This document shows, one piece after another, positions 38,363 through 48,433 of a DNA stretch of 64,000 bases; positions within the stretch are counted from its first letter, which is position 1; the number at the start of each line of letters is the position of its first letter. The notes under the pieces are model-generated. The model was not told the origin of the DNA and made no database searches. It worked only from the letters and a program-made list of their open reading frames with translations. Origin of the DNA: an uncultured Alphaproteobacteria bacterium. GTDB taxonomy: Bacteria; Pseudomonadota; Alphaproteobacteria; HIMB59. The DNA lies in contig CACABO010000001.1 of NCBI GenBank assembly GCA_902530745.1, positions 124,001 through 188,000 of the forward strand, written 5' to 3'. A program made the translations under genes and the position numbers.

Positions 38363-39034
38363 TTGATAAATAAAATTAATCATATTACATTTATAATGGA
38401 TGGTAATAATAGATGGTCAATAAAAAATAAAAGATCTAAGTATGACTCATATAAAAATGGGGCAAAAAAATTAATAGAAATTACAAAATTTATATTTGAT
38501 AATTACGACATTAATTATGTATCAGCCTTTGCTCTATCGAAGCACAATTTTAAAAGGGGTTCATCAATAATTAATATTATTGAAAAAGTATTGAATGATT
38601 TTTTAACTCATAATCTCAATAAAAGTAATTTTAATTTTAGATTTTCTTTTAGAGGTGATTTAACATTTCTTCCTAAAAAAATATTTAAAGGAATAAAAGA
38701 TTTAGAAAAAATTAATATAAAATCTAAAAAACAACTTATCATATATTTAAATTATAGTGGTAAAGAAGATATTATTTCTGCTGCAAAATCTTTAAAAAAA
38801 ATCAATAAAATCAATGAAATTACATATAGAAAAAATCTTAAATCCTCTAATATACCTGACCCCGATATGTTAATAAGATCTGGAGGTTATCAAAGATTAA
38901 GTGATTTTTTATTATATCAAATTTCATTTACAGATTTTTTTTTCACGAAAACTCTCTGGCCTGACATAAAAAAATCTCAAATAAAGAAATATATCTATCA
39001 ATTTAAATATTTAGAACGAAAATTTGGTTTCTGA
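38363..39034 (+). CDS. uppS: Undecaprenyl diphosphate synthase (divergent)
   Basis: UppS makes the C55 lipid carrier for peptidoglycan and LPS. Retained are the substrate aspartate (FIMDGNNRW, Asp13), LIRSGGYQRLSDFLLYQ with both arginines, and LWPDI. Several family residues differ: the GHxxG histidine is Tyr30, the FSSENW glutamate is His61 (LSKHNF), and the YAELYF glutamate is Asp191. At 223 residues it is about 30 shorter than E. coli. The start is TTG at 38363, 1 bp after frr. Position between frr and cdsA is conserved and supports the assignment; activity with this active site needs checking. Confidence 0.85.
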   Translation: MINKINHITFIMDGNNRWSIKNKRSKYDSYKNGAKKLIEITKFIFDNYDINYVSAFALSKHNFKRGSSIINIIEKVLNDFLTHNLNKSNFNFRFSFRGDLTFLPKKIFKGIKDLEKINIKSKKQLIIYLNYSGKEDIISAAKSLKKINKINEITYRKNLKSSNIPDPDMLIRSGGYQRLSDFLLYQISFTDFFFTKTLWPDIKKSQIKKYIYQFKYLERKFGF

Positions 39035-39734
39035 TTTTAGTAGAATTTATATAGGGTCTTTAATATTAATCCTTTTAATTATCTCGTATTTTTTAAATCT
39101 CGATTATTTAATTTTATTATTAATTACATTATTAGCATTCTATGATTTACGTAAATCGAAATTAATTAGAAATATAAATGATTTATTTTTATCGTTTCTT
39201 TTTTTATCCATTATTTGCCTTGTTGGTATTAAATTTAATTTAATTAATTATATAAATATTTTATTTATAGTTTTGATATTTATCATTTTGCTAAAAAAAA
39301 ATTTTTATCAACGGTATTTATTTACAATAACAATTATAATTTTTCTTTTTAATTTTTATGAAATAATTAATCATGATAGAGAATTGTTATATTTTATAAT
39401 ATTTATTTCGTTTTTAAATGACACATTGGCATATATTTTTGGCAATTTAATTAAAGGTCCTTTGATCTTACCTTCAATTAGTCCTAAAAAAACTATATCA
39501 GGAACTTTAATATCATTTTTAGCTACATTTGCTGTCATTTATATTTTAAGTTACCCTTTATATCTCTCAATTATATTGTCAATATCATTATTTATAGGTG
39601 ATATTTTTTTTTCTTTTGTCAAAAGAACTAACAATCTTAAAGACTTTTCAAATATTTTAAAAGGTCACGGGGGAGTCTTAGATAGATTAGATAGTATGTT
39701 TTTTTTTACTATAATCATTAGTTATCATTTATGA
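39024..39734 (+). CDS. cdsA: Phosphatidate cytidylyltransferase
   Basis: CdsA makes CDP-diacylglycerol, the branch point for bacterial phospholipids. It is a polytopic membrane protein with about seven hydrophobic segments. The C-terminal signature is present as FVKRTNNLKDFSNILKGHGG followed by VLDRLDS. At 236 residues it is short. The start is TTG at 39024 and overlaps uppS by 11 bp. It overlaps dxr by 4 bp. Confidence 0.92.
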   Translation: MVSDFSRIYIGSLILILLIISYFLNLDYLILLLITLLAFYDLRKSKLIRNINDLFLSFLFLSIICLVGIKFNLINYINILFIVLIFIILLKKNFYQRYLFTITIIIFLFNFYEIINHDRELLYFIIFISFLNDTLAYIFGNLIKGPLILPSISPKKTISGTLISFLATFAVIYILSYPLYLSIILSISLFIGDIFFSFVKRTNNLKDFSNILKGHGGVLDRLDSMFFFTIIISYHL

Positions 39735-40831
39735 ATAAAAATCCAAAAATTTTAATAATAGGTTCAACTGGTGAATTAGGCACCAAATTACTAAAATATT
39801 GCAATAATAAAAAAATTAGTATTACTGCTATTACGGGTTTCAATAATGTTAAAAAACTAAAATTGCAAAAAAACAAATTTAAAATTAAATACAGTTTTTT
39901 ATTAAGTAAAAAATTAGACCAGTTAAATTTTCAAAATTTTTTGACAACTAAAAAAATAGATTTGGTCTATTTTTTAGATTTTGGTTACAGGTCAATTGTT
40001 TATGCAGATTTATTTTTGAAAAATAATAAAAATTCATATTTAGCAATCGCTAATAAGGAAATGATTTTAGCTGGGGGAAATTTATTAATTAAAAAAATTC
40101 TTAAAACAAAAAATAACCTTATTCCTTTAGACTCAGAGCACTTCTCACTATTCAATTATAATTTAAAAAACGAAAATATAAAAAAAATATATATCACAGC
40201 CTCTGGTGGGCCATTTTACTTTAATAAAAAAATAAATATTAATAGGGCGACACTTAAAGAAGTTCTATCTCATCCTAAATGGAAAATGGGTATAAATAAC
40301 TCTATCGATTCATCAAATTTTATAAATAAAATATTAGAAATGTATGAGCTTTCAGTTATTTTTGATGTTGATCTAAAAAAAATTGATTTTTTAATTTCAC
40401 CTGAGGCTTATGTGCATAGTGTAATTTTAAATAAAGATAACACTGTAAATATAAATTGCTTTGAAAATGATATGTTGATAACTCTTATTAAACCTTTACA
40501 GTTTTTTTATCCTAATTTGCATTTGAAATATAATGAAAAATTTATGATTCCTAGAAAATTGAAATTAGAAAAATTTAACGATCGTAGATTTAAAATTATA
40601 AAATATTTAGATACATTAAAAAAATTTACACACTCTCAGCAAATTAGTTTAATGCTTTTGAATAATGTTGCTCAAAAAAAATATCTAAAATCAGAAATTA
40701 AATATAACGATATTGTTGATTATATAATGACAAATTTAAAAAAATTAAATTTTAATTCTAAATTTAATTCATTCAATGATACGATAAAATATATTAATTT
40801 TATTAAAAAAAATTATGATAAGCAGAATTAA
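39731..40831 (+). CDS. dxr: 1-deoxy-D-xylulose 5-phosphate reductoisomerase (divergent)
   Basis: DXR is the committed step of the MEP pathway to isopentenyl diphosphate, feeding UppS. NADPH motif GSTGELG is at 11-17; metal ligands DSE (134-136) and Glu203 (NKILE) are retained, as is HPKWKMG (His181). The usual HPQSiiH reads SPEAYVH, so the substrate-side histidine (E. coli His257) is Ser223. At 366 residues it is about 30 short, mostly C-terminal. It overlaps cdsA by 4 bp and bamA by 17 bp. The rseP gene that normally follows is absent. Confidence 0.9.
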   Translation: MNKNPKILIIGSTGELGTKLLKYCNNKKISITAITGFNNVKKLKLQKNKFKIKYSFLLSKKLDQLNFQNFLTTKKIDLVYFLDFGYRSIVYADLFLKNNKNSYLAIANKEMILAGGNLLIKKILKTKNNLIPLDSEHFSLFNYNLKNENIKKIYITASGGPFYFNKKININRATLKEVLSHPKWKMGINNSIDSSNFINKILEMYELSVIFDVDLKKIDFLISPEAYVHSVILNKDNTVNINCFENDMLITLIKPLQFFYPNLHLKYNEKFMIPRKLKLEKFNDRRFKIIKYLDTLKKFTHSQQISLMLLNNVAQKKYLKSEIKYNDIVDYIMTNLKKLNFNSKFNSFNDTIKYINFIKKNYDKQN

Positions 40832-43061
40832 GTTTTTACATAAATTTATCTTTTTTGTTTTTTTAATATTTTCTTTTAAATTGCATTCCTCTAATTTGAT
40901 TATCAATGGACTTTCAAAATTAAGTTTAGAAGATCTTCAATCCTTAACTAGTTTAGATATAGAAAAAAAATCTTTTACTGATAATGAAATAAATAAAATA
41001 ATCTTTGATTTATATAAATCAGACTTAATTTATGACATTATATTAAATAAAGAAGAAAATATTTTTTATCTAACTATTGACGAAAATAGATTAGTTGAAA
41101 ATATTTATATAAATGGCAATGTTCGTATTGATGATGAGTTAATAATTGAAAATCTTTCTGCAAAAAAAAATACATTTTTAAATAGAGATAAAATAAAAAA
41201 TGATATTGATTTAATAAAAAATATTTATTTTTCAAAGGGTTTTAACAATGTTAATGTTGTTGTTTCTTCAGAAAAGTTTTCTAAAGATAGAGTTAATTTA
41301 ATTTACAATATTAATGAAGGTAAGATTTCTAAAATCAAAAGAATAAAATTTATAGGTAACGATACATATTCAGATAAGTATTTATCATCATTAATTAATT
41401 CAAGATCACTTAGTTTTTATAATTTATTTACCTCTGGTTCAAATCTAAATACCGATAATTTTTACTTTGATGTCAACAAGTTAACTTCTCATTACAAGAG
41501 TAAAGGATTTTTTGACGTTAAAGTAAATTATGATATCTCTCAATCATATTCAAATTCTTACATTTTATCTTTTTACATAGATGAGGGTGAAAGAATAAAA
41601 ATAGATGATATTTATTTTGAAGATCAAAACCAAGTAAGTGATGAGTATATCAGGAATTCTTATGATAAATTTATAAAAAAATTATCTAAAAATAACAATT
41701 TTTATGACAAATCTATTATTGATCAATTCCTAGCTAATTTAAATGAGAATTTAATCAAAAATAATAATTATAACTCTTTTTTTCAAGCTGACATTTTAAT
41801 TCAAGATGGCATTAATTATCTAAAAGTATCTGAAAAAAAAGTAAAAACTGAAGTTATTAATTCAGTTTCAATTTATGGTAATGATATTACAAAAGACAAA
41901 ACAATTAGATCTAAATTAAATTTTCAGCCAGGTGATTATTTTAATAAAAATGTAATAGATATCACAAAAAAAAATCTATTAAGTTATAAGTATATAAATA
42001 ATTTAGATATCCAAAAAATTACTAATGATGGAATTGTAGATATTATTGTAGATATAGATGAAAATAAAAAAACTGGTCAAATAATGGCTGCTGGTTCATT
42101 TTCAGGAGATGTGGGTGCTGGTTTACAATTAGGCCTTAAAGATAATAATATATTTGGTTCTGGTAATAATTTAGACACAACATTTTTAATAAATGATGAG
42201 AATACTCGATTTAATATTTCTCTTAAACATTATCCTATAGTTTCATCAAAAATAAGTAATCAATATACAATATTTAATACTGAGAAAAATTTGAAGAATT
42301 CATTTGGTTTTGAATCTGAGGAACAAGGTGCATCATACTCATTAAACTTCGAATACAATGAGAGCATAGATGTATCCACTGGTTTAAGCTATAAGCACTC
42401 TAATAGACATTCTCCTTTAAAGAGCACATCATCTATTGATGATAATATTGGTAAATTTGATATTTATACAATTGATATTTCTTTAAAATATGACTCTACA
42501 AACGATTTTTTATATCCAACAAATGGTGCTTTAAATAGCATGTATATTGAATATTCACCAGATGGTATTTCAGATGACAATTACTTTAAGTTACTTTTAA
42601 GAAGTGATCTTTACCGTGAATTCAAAAATTCTGATAGATTTTTATTCTTATCAAATGACATAGGTCTTGCAGAGACCTCAAACAATAAACTTAAAACAAC
42701 TTATGCTTATAGTTTAGGGGGTTTAAATTTTAAGGGATTTGAATACAGAGGTATAGGCCCAAAGTCAGAAGGAATATATCTTGGAGGAAATAGATTTTTC
42801 ACATCAACAGTAGGAATTGGTGGTTCATTTCTATTTGATGACAAAGACAATATAAGTACAAAATTATTTTACTCAGTAGGTTCATTATGGGATAGTGACT
42901 ATACTAGCCAAAATGATCTAAATTTAAGATCTTCAGTTGGTGTTTCTCTCGATGTTTTAACCGAAATAGGCCCCATATCTTTTTCTTACGCAATACCTAT
43001 CGAAAAGAATAATCAAGATATAACCAGAGAATTTAATTTTACAATAGGAACTTCATTTTAA
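40815..43061 (+). CDS. bamA: Outer membrane protein assembly factor BamA
   Basis: BamA inserts beta-barrel proteins into the outer membrane. A signal peptide covers about residues 1-25 (FIFFVFLIFSFKLHSS). POTRA repeats follow over about 25-400, then a C-terminal barrel ending in Phe (FNFTIGTSF), the barrel-insertion signal. At 748 residues it is normal. It starts inside dxr without rseP between, and is followed by lpxD after 6 bp; the usual skp/ompH is also missing here. Confidence 0.94.
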   Translation: MISRIKFLHKFIFFVFLIFSFKLHSSNLIINGLSKLSLEDLQSLTSLDIEKKSFTDNEINKIIFDLYKSDLIYDIILNKEENIFYLTIDENRLVENIYINGNVRIDDELIIENLSAKKNTFLNRDKIKNDIDLIKNIYFSKGFNNVNVVVSSEKFSKDRVNLIYNINEGKISKIKRIKFIGNDTYSDKYLSSLINSRSLSFYNLFTSGSNLNTDNFYFDVNKLTSHYKSKGFFDVKVNYDISQSYSNSYILSFYIDEGERIKIDDIYFEDQNQVSDEYIRNSYDKFIKKLSKNNNFYDKSIIDQFLANLNENLIKNNNYNSFFQADILIQDGINYLKVSEKKVKTEVINSVSIYGNDITKDKTIRSKLNFQPGDYFNKNVIDITKKNLLSYKYINNLDIQKITNDGIVDIIVDIDENKKTGQIMAAGSFSGDVGAGLQLGLKDNNIFGSGNNLDTTFLINDENTRFNISLKHYPIVSSKISNQYTIFNTEKNLKNSFGFESEEQGASYSLNFEYNESIDVSTGLSYKHSNRHSPLKSTSSIDDNIGKFDIYTIDISLKYDSTNDFLYPTNGALNSMYIEYSPDGISDDNYFKLLLRSDLYREFKNSDRFLFLSNDIGLAETSNNKLKTTYAYSLGGLNFKGFEYRGIGPKSEGIYLGGNRFFTSTVGIGGSFLFDDKDNISTKLFYSVGSLWDSDYTSQNDLNLRSSVGVSLDVLTEIGPISFSYAIPIEKNNQDITREFNFTIGTSF

Positions 43062-43067
43062 TTATTT

Positions 43068-44057
43068 ATGCTACAATTTAGTAGAAAAAATTTTTTTCAA
43101 ATAAAAAATGACATTAAATCAAATGATATTAAAGAACTAATTAAAAAAAGTAATTTTATTGAAGAAAAAATAAAATCAAATTTTGAACTTTCAGAAATTT
43201 CATCTTTAGATAACTTAAGAAATCACTCAATAATTTTTTTAGAGGAAGATATTAAAGAAAGTCTATACAATATAGATGATATAATAATCGTAACAAATAA
43301 ATTAAACATATTTGAAAATAAAAATTACCAAAATACTATTTTTGTAAAAAATCTCAATGAAGCTTACAACAATATTATTAATTTTATGTACATACACGAA
43401 GATTGTTTAGATTATGTTGATGAATTTGATTTATTAAATAACTCTTATATTTCTAAATCTGCTTTTGTCCATAATAGTTCAAAAATATTTAATAATTGTG
43501 TTATTGGTAGAGGTGTGGAAATTGGAAAAAACTGCATTATAAAAAATAATGTGGTAATTAAAAATTCAATAATAAAAGATAATGTTACTATTTGTGATAA
43601 TACTTCTATTGGAACAACTGGTTTTGGTTTTGATTTTAAAAATAGGGGTTCTTCAAATTTAAACCCTCAAATAGGTATTGTTATAATTGATAATAATGTC
43701 CATATTGGATCATCATGTACAATAGATAGAGGTAAAATTGACTACACATATATAGGTAAAAATTCAATGATCGATAATTTGGTACATATAGCTCATAATG
43801 TTCATATTGGTGACAATGCTTGCATAGCTGCGCAGACAGGTATATCCGGTAGCGTAATTATTGGTGATAATGTAACAATTGGTGGTCAAGTAGGTTTTGC
43901 TGGACATATTAATATAGGTCAAAATGTTGTGATTGCAGCAAAAAGTGGAGTAACTAAAAATATCAACGATAATTCTGTTGTTGCTGGTTTTCCTGCCATT
44001 GATATAAATAAATGGAAAAGAAATGTTATAAAAGGTAGAAAAAATGGACATCAATGA
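43068..44057 (+). CDS. lpxD: UDP-3-O-(3-hydroxyacyl)glucosamine N-acyltransferase
   Basis: LpxD adds the second acyl chain in lipid A synthesis. The left-handed beta-helix is visible as repeated hexapeptides from about residue 130, and the catalytic histidine sits in VHIAHNVHIGDNACIAAQTG. The N-terminal domain is weakly conserved. At 329 residues it is normal. It overlaps fabZ by 14 bp. Confidence 0.93.
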   Translation: MLQFSRKNFFQIKNDIKSNDIKELIKKSNFIEEKIKSNFELSEISSLDNLRNHSIIFLEEDIKESLYNIDDIIIVTNKLNIFENKNYQNTIFVKNLNEAYNNIINFMYIHEDCLDYVDEFDLLNNSYISKSAFVHNSSKIFNNCVIGRGVEIGKNCIIKNNVVIKNSIIKDNVTICDNTSIGTTGFGFDFKNRGSSNLNPQIGIVIIDNNVHIGSSCTIDRGKIDYTYIGKNSMIDNLVHIAHNVHIGDNACIAAQTGISGSVIIGDNVTIGGQVGFAGHINIGQNVVIAAKSGVTKNINDNSVVAGFPAIDINKWKRNVIKGRKNGHQ

Positions 44058-44490
44058 TATTCAAAAAATATTACCTCATCGTTATCCATTTTTATTAATT
44101 GATAGAATTATTGATTTTGAACCTGATATCTCAGCTCATGCTATAAAATGTGTATCTATAAATGAACCATTTTTTCAAGGACACTTCCCAGGAAGACCGC
44201 TTATGCCAGGAGTACTCGTAGTTGAAGCAATCGTTCAAGCAGCTTGCTTTACTGTCGCTATGAAATTAAAAGACTCAATGAAAAATCCTGGTGTTTCATT
44301 TATGACTATTGATAAATGTAAATTTAGAAAACCAATTTTGCCTGGAGATGTTTTGAATCTAAAAGTAAATCGCATAAACAAAGTTAAAAATGTTTACAAA
44401 TTTGAAGGTAAATGCCTTGTAAATGATGTTATACATGCTCAATGTATATTTTCAGCGATGATTCATGACGTCCCTGATTCACCCAAGTAG
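44044..44490 (+). CDS. fabZ: 3-hydroxyacyl-[acyl-carrier-protein] dehydratase FabZ
   Basis: FabZ dehydrates 3-hydroxyacyl-ACP in fatty acid synthesis and shares substrates with LpxA and LpxD. The motifs LPHRYPFLLID and FFQGHFPGRPLMPGVLVVEA contain the catalytic His and Glu. At 148 residues it is full length. It is flanked by lpxD and lpxA with overlaps on both sides, which keeps lipid A and fatty acid synthesis coupled. Confidence 0.96.
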   Translation: MDINDIQKILPHRYPFLLIDRIIDFEPDISAHAIKCVSINEPFFQGHFPGRPLMPGVLVVEAIVQAACFTVAMKLKDSMKNPGVSFMTIDKCKFRKPILPGDVLNLKVNRINKVKNVYKFEGKCLVNDVIHAQCIFSAMIHDVPDSPK

Positions 44491-45223
44491 TTCACTAAGT
44501 AAATCTGTTAAACTTGGTTATAACGTTAAAGTAGGTCCATTTTGTAATTTAGATGGAAATATCACCATTGATGATGGTACTGAATTAAAATCTCATATCT
44601 CAATTAGTGGAAATACTACTATAGGAAAAAATAATATTTTTTATCCTTTTTCAAATATAGGATGTGATCCACAAGATTTAAAATTCTCTGGTGAAGATAG
44701 TTTTTTAGAAATTGGAAATTCTAATACATTTAGAGAAAACGTCACAATTAGCAAAGGCACTAAAGATGGGGGAATGATAACTAGCATAAAGGATAATAAT
44801 CTTTTTATGACAGGAGTGCACATTGCCCATGATTGTAAAATCAATAATAATAATATTTTTGTAAACCAAGTCACACTTGGTGGGCATGTAAATATATTAG
44901 ATAATGTTGTTATAGGCGGTTTATCTGCAGTAATACAATTTGTAACAATAGGTTCATATTCTATGATTGGCGGAATGAGTGGGATAGATAAAAATGTATT
45001 ACCGTTCAGCTTAGCTATTGGCAATCGAGCAAAATTAAGAGGTTTAAATTTAGTTGGAATAAGAAGAAACAATTTTAATAAAGATGAGATAAATAAAATT
45101 AACTCAATTCATGAGAGTTTTATTAACAAAAAAATAAACTTCTCAACTAATGATAAAGTAGAGACTATATTTCATGAATATAAATCAATTTTGAATGAAA
45201 AACTTGGCCACATCCAAAAATGA
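44465..45223 (+). CDS. lpxA: Acyl-[ACP]--UDP-N-acetylglucosamine O-acyltransferase
   Basis: LpxA performs the first step of lipid A synthesis. Hexapeptide repeats form the beta-helix; MTGVHIAHDCKI carries the catalytic histidine, and IGGMSGIDKNVLPF and GNRAKLRGLNLVGIRR are diagnostic. At 252 residues it is typical. The ATG at 44465 lies 26 bp inside fabZ. Confidence 0.95.
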   Translation: MTSLIHPSSSLSKSVKLGYNVKVGPFCNLDGNITIDDGTELKSHISISGNTTIGKNNIFYPFSNIGCDPQDLKFSGEDSFLEIGNSNTFRENVTISKGTKDGGMITSIKDNNLFMTGVHIAHDCKINNNNIFVNQVTLGGHVNILDNVVIGGLSAVIQFVTIGSYSMIGGMSGIDKNVLPFSLAIGNRAKLRGLNLVGIRRNNFNKDEINKINSIHESFINKKINFSTNDKVETIFHEYKSILNEKLGHIQK

Positions 45224-46019
45224 TATCTGCCTTATCGCTGGATCAGGTTTATTTGTTTATGAAGTTGCAAATTTTTTAAATAATAAAAATTTACTAAATC
45301 AAGTTATTTTGATTAACGAAAATAGTCTTATCAAAAAAAATTTTAAGGAAAAGAGCAAGTCTTTCAAAATTAAAGATATAGAAAAAATTACATCATTTAT
45401 AAAGTCTAAAAAATTAAAAAACATTATGATTATTGGCTATGTCAAACTTCCCTCCATCGATAAGATCAACCTTTCAATAAAATCTAAGCTTTTAATATCA
45501 AAGGATATATTTATTAATAATATTAATGATCAATCTAAAATTTTAAAAAGGTATTTATCTAATAATAAGTTAACACTCCTCTCTCAAAAAAAAATATTAA
45601 AAAATATGCTAATTTCTTATCAAGATGAATATTTTCACAATGAAAACAAAAAAATTATTAGTAAATTAAAAATTAAAAAAAACTTTTTTAAAAAAATATT
45701 TTCAATGAACATAGCACAATCATTAATTTTGAATGGTGATAGAGTTATAGCTATGGAAGATATATTCGGTACAAACAATATGATTAATAAAATTGGTAAA
45801 ATTAATCCTAAATTAAATAACTTAATTTTTGTAAAATCTAAGAAATCAGATCAAATTGATGAAATTGATTTTCCTATAATTGGTATGGAAACACTTAATT
45901 TACTTATAAAATATAAATTTCGCGTAATTTGTTTGTTTAATAATAATATTTTAATTTCACAAAAAGATAATTTTTTAAAAAAAATACAAGCTAATAATAT
46001 TTCTCTAATTATATTATAA
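45195..46019 (+). CDS. lpxI: UDP-2,3-diacylglucosamine pyrophosphatase LpxI
   Basis: LpxI is the alternative to LpxH that releases UMP to give lipid X, and is usual in Alphaproteobacteria. The N-terminal domain begins CLIAGSGLF; the C-terminal domain has SMNIAQSLILNGDRVIAMED then FGTNNMI and the DQIDEIDFPIIGMETL stretch. At 274 residues it fits. It sits between lpxA and lpxB with a 29-bp overlap to lpxA. The sequence is divergent but the order makes the call secure. Confidence 0.9.
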   Translation: MKNLATSKNDICLIAGSGLFVYEVANFLNNKNLLNQVILINENSLIKKNFKEKSKSFKIKDIEKITSFIKSKKLKNIMIIGYVKLPSIDKINLSIKSKLLISKDIFINNINDQSKILKRYLSNNKLTLLSQKKILKNMLISYQDEYFHNENKKIISKLKIKKNFFKKIFSMNIAQSLILNGDRVIAMEDIFGTNNMINKIGKINPKLNNLIFVKSKKSDQIDEIDFPIIGMETLNLLIKYKFRVICLFNNNILISQKDNFLKKIQANNISLIIL

Positions 46020-46020
46020 G

Positions 46021-47106
46021 ATGAAGATTTTATTCATAACTCTTGAACAATCAGGAAGACAAATTGTTAAATCAATACTTGATGATAATTTTTTTAAAAT
46101 TAATAAAAATTTAATATTCACTTTTGGCATGGATGAGGGCAAATTAGAATTTAATGATTTAACAAATATAAAGATTACACCAATTATGGGATTTGTAGAT
46201 ATAGTTTGTAATATAAAATATCTTTTTAATCTCAGACTTAAAATCAAAGAAATTGTTGATATGTACTTATTTACTCATATTTTTTTTGTAGATTCATTTG
46301 ATTTTTCAAAATTTTACATTCAAAAATTTAAATCAAATAAAATAAAATATTGCCAGATTGTAGGTCCATCAGTTTTTATCTGGAGATCAAGTAAAGCAAA
46401 ATTTATTAATAGTAATTTTGATAAGATTTTTTCAATATTTAGTGTTGAAAAAAGTTATTATAGCCCGGATATATATGATTATATCGGCCATCCTTTAAAG
46501 AACAAAACCTATTATTCTAATGATTATAATGAAATCAATAATATTGGTATTTTCTTGGGTAGTAGACAACAAGAAATACATAAAAATATTCTTATTATTA
46601 AGAAACTACTTTTGAAACTCAAAAAATATAAAGAACTTGTTTTTAATTTTTTTGTCACAGCTGAATATCATGACTTTATTAAAAACTACTTTAAAGATAA
46701 TTCTAATATACAAATACATTTGAACGATAATTCCTACTATAAAAAAATATCTAAATTAGATTTTGCTTTTGCTTGTTCAGGGACTGTTCATTTAGAACTA
46801 TGTTTTTCAAATATACCTCACTTAATATTTTATAAGGCGAATATTATAAACTATTCTATTTTTAAATTGTTCGTAAGAGCGAAATACTTATCATTAGTTA
46901 ATATCTTTAATAAAAAAGAAATTGTAAAAGAGTTTATTCAAAATGATTTTACAGCTACTAATTTGTCAAATTTTTTTACAATTTTAAAATTAAATAAAGA
47001 TAAGCTTTATAATTATCGAAAAAATATGTTTGATGGAATTAGAAGTAGCAATTTTGAAAACTTTCGTTCAAGTATAATTACTGATTATTTAGAAAAGTCT
47101 TCTTAA
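46021..47106 (+). CDS. lpxB: Lipid-A-disaccharide synthase (divergent)
   Basis: LpxB joins lipid X and UDP-diacylglucosamine into the lipid A disaccharide. Present are VGPSVFIWR, a GHPL motif, LGSRQQEI (family PGSRxxE), CSGTVHLEL (family SGTaaLE) and KYLSLVNI. The N-terminal GExSGD motif reads LEQSGRQIV, losing the aspartate. At 361 residues it is a little short. It is the last gene of the run from rpsB, and its 3' end overlaps the convergent gltA by 29 bp. Confidence 0.88.
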   Translation: MKILFITLEQSGRQIVKSILDDNFFKINKNLIFTFGMDEGKLEFNDLTNIKITPIMGFVDIVCNIKYLFNLRLKIKEIVDMYLFTHIFFVDSFDFSKFYIQKFKSNKIKYCQIVGPSVFIWRSSKAKFINSNFDKIFSIFSVEKSYYSPDIYDYIGHPLKNKTYYSNDYNEINNIGIFLGSRQQEIHKNILIIKKLLLKLKKYKELVFNFFVTAEYHDFIKNYFKDNSNIQIHLNDNSYYKKISKLDFAFACSGTVHLELCFSNIPHLIFYKANIINYSIFKLFVRAKYLSLVNIFNKKEIVKEFIQNDFTATNLSNFFTILKLNKDKLYNYRKNMFDGIRSSNFENFRSSIITDYLEKSS

Positions 47107-48433
47107 GCCACAATAAATTAAATATTGATTTTTTCTCTCTATCAGGCACTTTTTTATAGGACTTATCTTTATCTCCAGTAAATAATTGTCTGGGTCTTGT
47201 TATTTTAAACTCCTCATCTTCTATCATTTCTTTCCATTGTGATAACCATCCAACTGTTCTGCCAACTGCAAAAATTGGTGTAAACATTGTGGTAGGTATA
47301 TTTAGTGCCTTTAAAAGAATTCCAGAGTAAAAATCAACATTTGGGTATAGATTTTTCTCTTTAAAATACGTGTCATTTAAGGCTAATTCTTCAATCTCTT
47401 TCGCTATTTCGAGTTCTTTTGATTTAATTTTTAGATCCTTGAATAAATCTTCTGTGCTTTTCTTTAAAACTTTAGCTCTTGGGTCATAGCTTTTATAGAC
47501 TCTATGTCCAAAGCCCATCAATCTAATTTTATTTTTTTTATTTTTTACTTCTTCTATAAAGTCTTTGGGTTTTAAATCATTTAATACAATTTCATCAATC
47601 ATATCTATAACAGCTTCATTTGCACCGCCGTGAGATTTCCCCCAAAGTGACGAAATTCCAGCTGATAAACAAGCATATGGGTTAGCTAGAGATGAGCCAG
47701 CTGTTCTTACAGTTGATGTTGAAGCATTTTGTTCATGATCAGCATGAAGAATAAAGATTTGATCCATTATTTTCGAAAAGAGTGGATTGATTTCATATTC
47801 CTTTGTTGGTGTTGCAAAGCACATATGTAAAAAATTATCTGCATAATTAAGTTTATTGACAGGATAAACAAAGGGTTGACCTACTGAGTATTTATAAGCC
47901 ATTGCAGCAATGGTTGGCATCTTTGCTAAAATTCTATGTGATGCAATCATTCTATGTTCAGGATCTTCAATATTTAAAGAGTCATGATAAAATGATGATA
48001 AAGCTCCAACTATTCCAATCATCATCGCCATTGGGTGCGCATCTCTTCTAAAACCCCTATAAAACTGAATTATTTGTTCATTTAGTAATGTGTGGTTTTT
48101 AATTATTTCTTCAAACTCATTTTTATCACTTTCTGATGGTAACTCACCATGCATGAGTAAATAACAGACTTCAAGATGAGAACTGCTATTAGCAAGTTCT
48201 TCAATAGGATAACCTCTATATTGAAGAATACCTTTTTCTCCATCAATGTATGTTATTTTAGAATTACAAGCTGCAGTTGATGTAAAACCAGGGTCATAAG
48301 TAAATAGACCTGTCTTCTTGTATAGTGATGATATGTTAATTACATCTGGCCCAATAGATCCTTTGATCCCATCAAATTCATACTCCTTGCCAGTTTTAGT
48401 ATCAACTAATTTAAAACGTTTTTCATCAATCAT
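47078..48433 (-). CDS. gltA: Citrate synthase
   Basis: Citrate synthase starts the TCA cycle. The catalytic His are in [12 protein letters not shown] and [15 protein letters not shown], and the Asp in [19 protein letters not shown] and the N-terminal [19 protein letters not shown], with [12 protein letters not shown], are typical of the type II hexameric enzyme. It has 451 residues, slightly longer than usual. It is the last of ten leftward genes, overlaps gltX by 8 bp, and overlaps lpxB tail to tail. Confidence 0.96.
   Translation of the reverse strand: MIDEKRFKLVDTKTGKEYEFDGIKGSIGPDVINISSLYKKTGLFTYDPGFTSTAACNSKITYIDGEKGILQYRGYPIEELANSSSHLEVCYLLMHGELPSESDKNEFEEIIKNHTLLNEQIIQFYRGFRRDAHPMAMMIGIVGALSSFYHDSLNIEDPEHRMIASHRILAKMPTIAAMAYKYSVGQPFVYPVNKLNYADNFLHMCFATPTKEYEINPLFSKIMDQIFILHADHEQNASTSTVRTAGSSLANPYACLSAGISSLWGKSHGGANEAVIDMIDEIVLNDLKPKDFIEEVKNKKNKIRLMGFGHRVYKSYDPRAKVLKKSTEDLFKDLKIKSKELEIAKEIEELALNDTYFKEKNLYPNVDFYSGILLKALNIPTTMFTPIFAVGRTVGWLSQWKEMIEDEEFKITRPRQLFTGDKDKSYKKVPDREKKSIFNLLWLKKTFLNNQ

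Noticed and set aside
44641-45072. Antisense open frame inside lpxA
   Set aside because: Low-complexity product opposite beta-helix repeats; no independent support.
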